Shown here one piece after another: positions 7,291 to 9,134 of a stretch of 9,134 bases of DNA (position 1 is the stretch's first letter; each line of letters begins with the position of its first letter). This stretch comes from JAWXVD01 sp044425705 (lineage in GTDB: Bacteria; Bacillota; Clostridia; Lachnospirales; Lachnospiraceae): positions 1-9,134 of the forward strand of contig JAWXVD010000138.1 in NCBI GenBank assembly GCA_044425705.1. The letters run 5' to 3'. Below the pieces are notes generated by a model that searched no databases, was not told the origin of the DNA, and was given only the letters and a program-made list of their open reading frames with translations. The translations under genes were made by a program, and so were the position numbers.

Positions 7291-8301
7291 TTATTCACTT
7301 GCAATTGTATCAAAAATTTCTGCTGCATTTGCCACAACATCTTCTGAAATACTAAGTCCTAATAACTCAGCTACTGCTGCATTATAATATAATTCACATT
7401 CTGTAATTGTTTCAAAAGGAATTTCTGAAGCTAAGGCTTCTCCCTTTAATACTTTAGCTGCCATTTCACCAGTTTGAACACCCAGTGAAAAATAATCTAA
7501 GCCTTCCGCTGCAAGACAACCGATTTTTACTTGTTCAATTTCACTACCGAATACTGGCACACCTTTTTCATTGGCTTTTTCTAAAATTGTTGCTAACGAA
7601 GCTACTACTGTATTGTCTGTTAAGTTTGTCATACAATCTACTTCTTCTAAAATCGCATCTGCTGCAAGTGAAATTTCAGAGGTTGCTGTAATTCCTTTGG
7701 TTACAAGTTCAAATCCATAATCTGCTACTAATGCTTCATATTCTGCTATAGCCGATACAGAATTCACTTCACTTGTTGTATAAATAATTCCTAATGTTTT
7801 TGCTTCTGGTAACATGGTACGAATCATTTCTAATTGTGATTCTACTGCCAATACATCACTTGTTCCTGTTACTTCTCCCACTGGATTTCCATCAGCATCT
7901 GCAAGTTCTGCACTAATTGGATCTGTTACTGCTGTAAAAATCACAGGAATTCCATCATCCATCGCTGCATTATATGCTGTTTGTGCACTGATTGTTGCAA
8001 TACCACAAATTAAATCTGCCTTATCCGAAACAAATACATCTGCAATCTGACCTGCTGTACCTGTATCTGTTGCTGCATTTTTATAAGTAATTGTTAAATT
8101 TTCTCCTTCAACAAATCCTTCATTTGCAAGACCTTCTATAAAGCCTTCTCTACAGTTGTCTAAAGATGCATGTTCTGCAAATTGTGAAATACCGATTGTA
8201 TATCCATCATCTTCCGTACTTCCACATCCCATCATTACAGTTCCCATCATCGCTACTGCTGTTACCATTGCCACCATTTTTTTGTTCATGTTCTTGTTCA
8301 T
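7291..8301 (-). CDS. trpX: ABC importer substrate-binding lipoprotein, probable tryptophan binding (TrpX-like)
   Basis: The 336-residue protein is a periplasmic-binding-type lipoprotein of the ABC_sub_bind family (PF04392), the family of streptococcal TrpX. A signal peptide with Lys residues near the N-terminus and a hydrophobic core at about 9-24 leads to MMGC, with C26 as the predicted lipidated residue. The lipobox is slightly unusual, with Met at -2 and -3. The mature part begins GYTIGISQFAEHASLDNCREGF, and the two-lobed domain continues to the end (for example DLICGIATISAQTAYNA near 95-111 and PVIFTAVTDPISAEL near 119-133). It would capture ligand outside the membrane and hand it to the permease. 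AGGAGG lies 7 nt before the ATG (on the plus strand, CCTCCT at 8309-8314), which fixes the start. Expression should be controlled by the T-box at 8553-8820, whose UGG specifier points to tryptophan. The related family also includes transporters for other ligands, so direct proof of substrate is lacking. Confidence 0.9.
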   Translation of the reverse strand: MNKNMNKKMVAMVTAVAMMGTVMMGCGSTEDDGYTIGISQFAEHASLDNCREGFIEGLANEGFVEGENLTITYKNAATDTGTAGQIADVFVSDKADLICGIATISAQTAYNAAMDDGIPVIFTAVTDPISAELADADGNPVGEVTGTSDVLAVESQLEMIRTMLPEAKTLGIIYTTSEVNSVSAIAEYEALVADYGFELVTKGITATSEISLAADAILEEVDCMTNLTDNTVVASLATILEKANEKGVPVFGSEIEQVKIGCLAAEGLDYFSLGVQTGEMAAKVLKGEALASEIPFETITECELYYNAAVAELLGLSISEDVVANAAEIFDTIASE

Positions 8302-8354
8302 AATTTTTCCTCCTAATTGCTTTCCTTTTTAGTTGTTTGAAATGACTATTAGCC

Positions 8355-8457
8355 GTTACAGTTCACACAGAAAATGATGAATCAGTACAAAAATCCCATT
8401 GCCGTAGGCAATTTTAAATGGATTTTGTATAGTTACAGGTCACGTGTAAACTGTAAC
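8355..8457. mobile_element. MITE-like element, 103 bp, with 8-bp target duplication
   Basis: The left end GTTACAGTTCACAC (8355-8368) and the reverse complement of the right end (8444-8457, GTTACAGTTTACAC) match at 13 of 14 bases. Directly outside both ends is the same 8-mer TATTAGCC, at 8347-8354 and 8458-8465. Terminal inverted repeats with an adjacent target duplication are the marks of transposon insertion. The inside has no gene. It folds into two hairpins: TACAAAA...TTTTGTA arms around ATTGCC-GTA-GGCAAT (8386-8429), and ATAGTTACAG (8429-8438) with CTGTAACTAT (8451-8460). It sits in the untranslated leader between the T-box terminator and the trpX RBS, so it is transcribed with the operon. 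The parent transposase is unknown; several IS families make 8-bp duplications. Confidence 0.75.
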
Positions 8458-8552
8458 TATTAGCCAAGCCATTTCAGATTAGTCATTGAAATAAGAGTGC
8501 TATTCAGTTGATTCTGAATATAACAAATAAGATTCGCAGTCCTTTGAGCAAT

Positions 8553-8587
8553 AAAAAAACCACCCCAAACCAAAGGTTTGAGGCGGT
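8553..8587 (-). terminator. T-box-controlled terminator
   Basis: On the minus strand a 13-bp stem, ACCGCCTCAAACC with GGTTTGGGGTGGT (8575-8587 and 8559-8571), has a 3-nt loop and is followed by seven T. Its 5' arm includes CTCAA, which can instead pair with TTGAG next to the T-box motif to form the antiterminator. Termination is therefore expected when tRNA is charged, and read-through into trpX when it is not. Confidence 0.93.
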
Positions 8588-8820
8588 AATATATACTAAT
8601 ATTATCGCGGTACCACTCAAATTGACATACAATGCCCACTTACTCATGTACTAACATACACTCCTGATTGATAACGGGTTCGGTTCCCGACTAGCCATAC
8701 TCTCTTATGATTTCAGGTAGCCCTCAAAAGTCCATTCAACTATATACTCCATACGGCGTTCTCACCATTCGCCACTCTCTTTCATGTTATACTATAATCT
8801 ACTCGTCTTTCTCAACGGTT
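8553..8820 (-). promoter_or_regulatory. T-box riboswitch with UGG (Trp) specifier, controlling trpXYZ
   Basis: Read on the minus strand, the leader has all the main T-box parts in order. It begins with GAGAAAGACGAGTAG at the base of Stem I. The distal part follows, with AGAGAG and a GGCG-AATGGTGAGAA-CGCC hairpin. The specifier region TTGAATGGACTTTTGAGGG has the TGG at plus-strand 8732-8734. A Stem III-like hairpin CGGG-AACCGAA-CCCG leads into TTATC. The T-box motif GAGTGGTACCGCG (plus-strand 8606-8618) precedes the terminator at 8553-8587. T-boxes sense uncharged tRNA: the specifier pairs with the anticodon, and the UGGN bulge pairs with the free NCCA end. Here the bulge reads UGGU, whose last base can pair with an A or G discriminator. 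UGG decodes tryptophan, in agreement with the TrpX-type importer downstream. The specifier was placed by its position in the conserved GAA-NNN-A context rather than by a folding calculation. Confidence 0.92.
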
Positions 8821-8836
8821 TTTATTTGTTAAAGCT

Positions 8837-8865
8837 ACTTTACCTCAATAAAGTAATTTTGTCAA
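8837..8865 (-). promoter_or_regulatory. Sigma-A-type promoter of the T-box/trpXYZ unit
   Basis: On the minus strand a perfect TTGACA (-35, plus-strand 8860-8865) is followed by a 17-bp spacer and TAAAGT (-10, plus-strand 8837-8842). An A-tract (AAGTAAAAAAAACTAGT) directly upstream of the -35 box could act as an UP element. Transcription would start near 8830, just before Stem I of the T-box. Confidence 0.8.
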
Positions 8866-8927
8866 CTAGTTTTTTTTACTTATTTCAGGACATTTTCAAA
8901 AACGCTTGATACTAGTTTTTTTTACTT
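8865..8927. repeat. 17-bp exact direct repeat with an A/T tract
   Basis: ACTAGTTTTTTTTACTT occurs at 8865-8881 and again, without change, at 8911-8927, giving a 46-bp period. The first copy abuts the -35 box of the T-box promoter. The second copy is not followed by a recognisable -35 box on the minus strand. It could be a duplicated upstream promoter element or a bend-inducing tract. Confidence 0.75.
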
Positions 8928-8961
8928 GATTTCCTTTTTGATCTTAAAAACAGCTCATCCC

Positions 8962-9008
8962 AATCAAAAAAGACCTCTCTCCCCTTAAGGAATAGAAGCC
9001 TTTTGATT
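8962..9008 (-). terminator. Terminator of the DUF1540-type gene
   Basis: On the minus strand, AATCAAAAGGCTTCTATTCC and the T-rich 3' arm form a long, slightly imperfect stem around a TTAA loop. The core on the plus strand is 8968-8984 with 8989-9004. The 3' arm contains a run of six T (plus-strand 8966-8971). It begins 8 nt after the stop codon of the gene ending at 9016. Confidence 0.82.
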
Positions 9009-9015
9009 TTAATTT

Positions 9016-9134
9016 CTATCTTTCTTTAAATGTTGCACAAGCTGTTTCCCTACAATTATTAGCTCCACAGCCTTTAATTTCTACAAATTCTGCATGACAT
9101 TTATAATCACTATTATGCACACACTTTGCAGCAT
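9016..9134 (-). CDS. DUF1540-type cysteine-rich protein, C-terminal part (partial)
   Basis: The frame entering from the right edge encodes 38 residues before TAG (plus-strand CTA at 9016-9018): AAKCVHNSDYKCHAEFVEIK, then GCGANNCRETACATFKER. The spacing C-x7-C-x9-C-x4-C-x4-C, with CVHN and KCHAEFVEIKG, resembles the small Cys-rich repeat of DUF1540 proteins, which are common in Clostridia and may bind metal. Their function is not known. The start lies outside the window; these proteins are usually short and often have two such repeats, so the visible part would be the second. The gene ends at its own terminator and is not part of the T-box operon. Confidence 0.75.
   Translation of the reverse strand, partial: AAKCVHNSDYKCHAEFVEIKGCGANNCRETACATFKER

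Noticed and set aside
7218..7340. N-terminal extension of the permease frame by 41 codons
   Set aside because: It overlaps the 3' end of trpX and translates the palindrome at 7246-7286; the family-like sequence begins at MIISILEQGL, so the start at 7217 is used.
8346..8465. CRISPR-like or tandem repeat array
   Set aside because: The repeated pieces are inverted and few, with no regular spacers; terminal inverted repeats plus a target duplication explain them better.
8675..8690. tRNA T-arm look-alike CGGGTTCGGTTCCCG on the plus strand
   Set aside because: It is the reverse complement of the Stem III-like hairpin of the T-box; no acceptor, D or anticodon arm surrounds it.

Overview
The window looks like a low-GC Firmicutes chromosome, most likely class Clostridia and perhaps Lachnospiraceae. 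This rests on the AT-rich codon use, strong AGGAGG-type ribosome binding sites, a T-box riboswitch, a DUF1540-type cysteine-rich protein and an ABC-F ATPase. The genus cannot be fixed from the sequence alone. Apart from the first gene, every gene is on the minus strand, so transcription mostly runs from right to left.

Right end (about 8550-9134): the C-terminal part of a small DUF1540-type Cys-rich protein ends in a strong hairpin terminator. Next comes a clear sigma-A-type promoter (TTGACA, 17 bp, TAAAGT), and then a full T-box leader: Stem I with a UGG specifier, a Stem III-like hairpin, the T-box motif and a terminator with a run of U. UGG is the tryptophan codon, so uncharged tRNA-Trp should allow read-through into the genes downstream.

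Middle (5513-8550): a three-gene ABC importer follows, made of a lipoprotein substrate-binding protein (ABC_sub_bind family), a LivH/RbsC-type permease and an ATPase. It closes with a symmetric terminator. Gene content and order match the TrpXYZ importer, and the UGG T-box supports tryptophan as the substrate. Two palindromic elements sit inside this transcription unit. One is a 103-bp MITE-like element with 14-bp terminal inverted repeats and a perfect 8-bp target duplication, placed between the T-box and the trpX start. The other is a short palindrome, 17 nt of which match the end of that element, placed between trpX and trpY.

Left of this (3312-5512): an orphan hydantoinase/oxoprolinase A-type protein has an upstream region holding an 18-bp perfect inverted repeat and a 20-bp near-identical direct repeat. 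At 1468-3213 is an ABC-F ATPase whose C-terminal tail resembles a UVR motif. It ends at a bidirectional terminator shared with the convergent plus-strand gene.

Left end (1-1384): an archaeal-type ATPase with a DUF234-like nuclease-fold C-terminus has lost its N-terminal P-loop. A 10-bp perfect inverted repeat lies where the missing segment should be, so the gene is probably a decayed remnant.

The best-supported story is tryptophan-responsive uptake: T-box, then trpXYZ. The most unusual one is the group of palindromic insertions that share sequence and have settled in the untranslated gaps of that operon.
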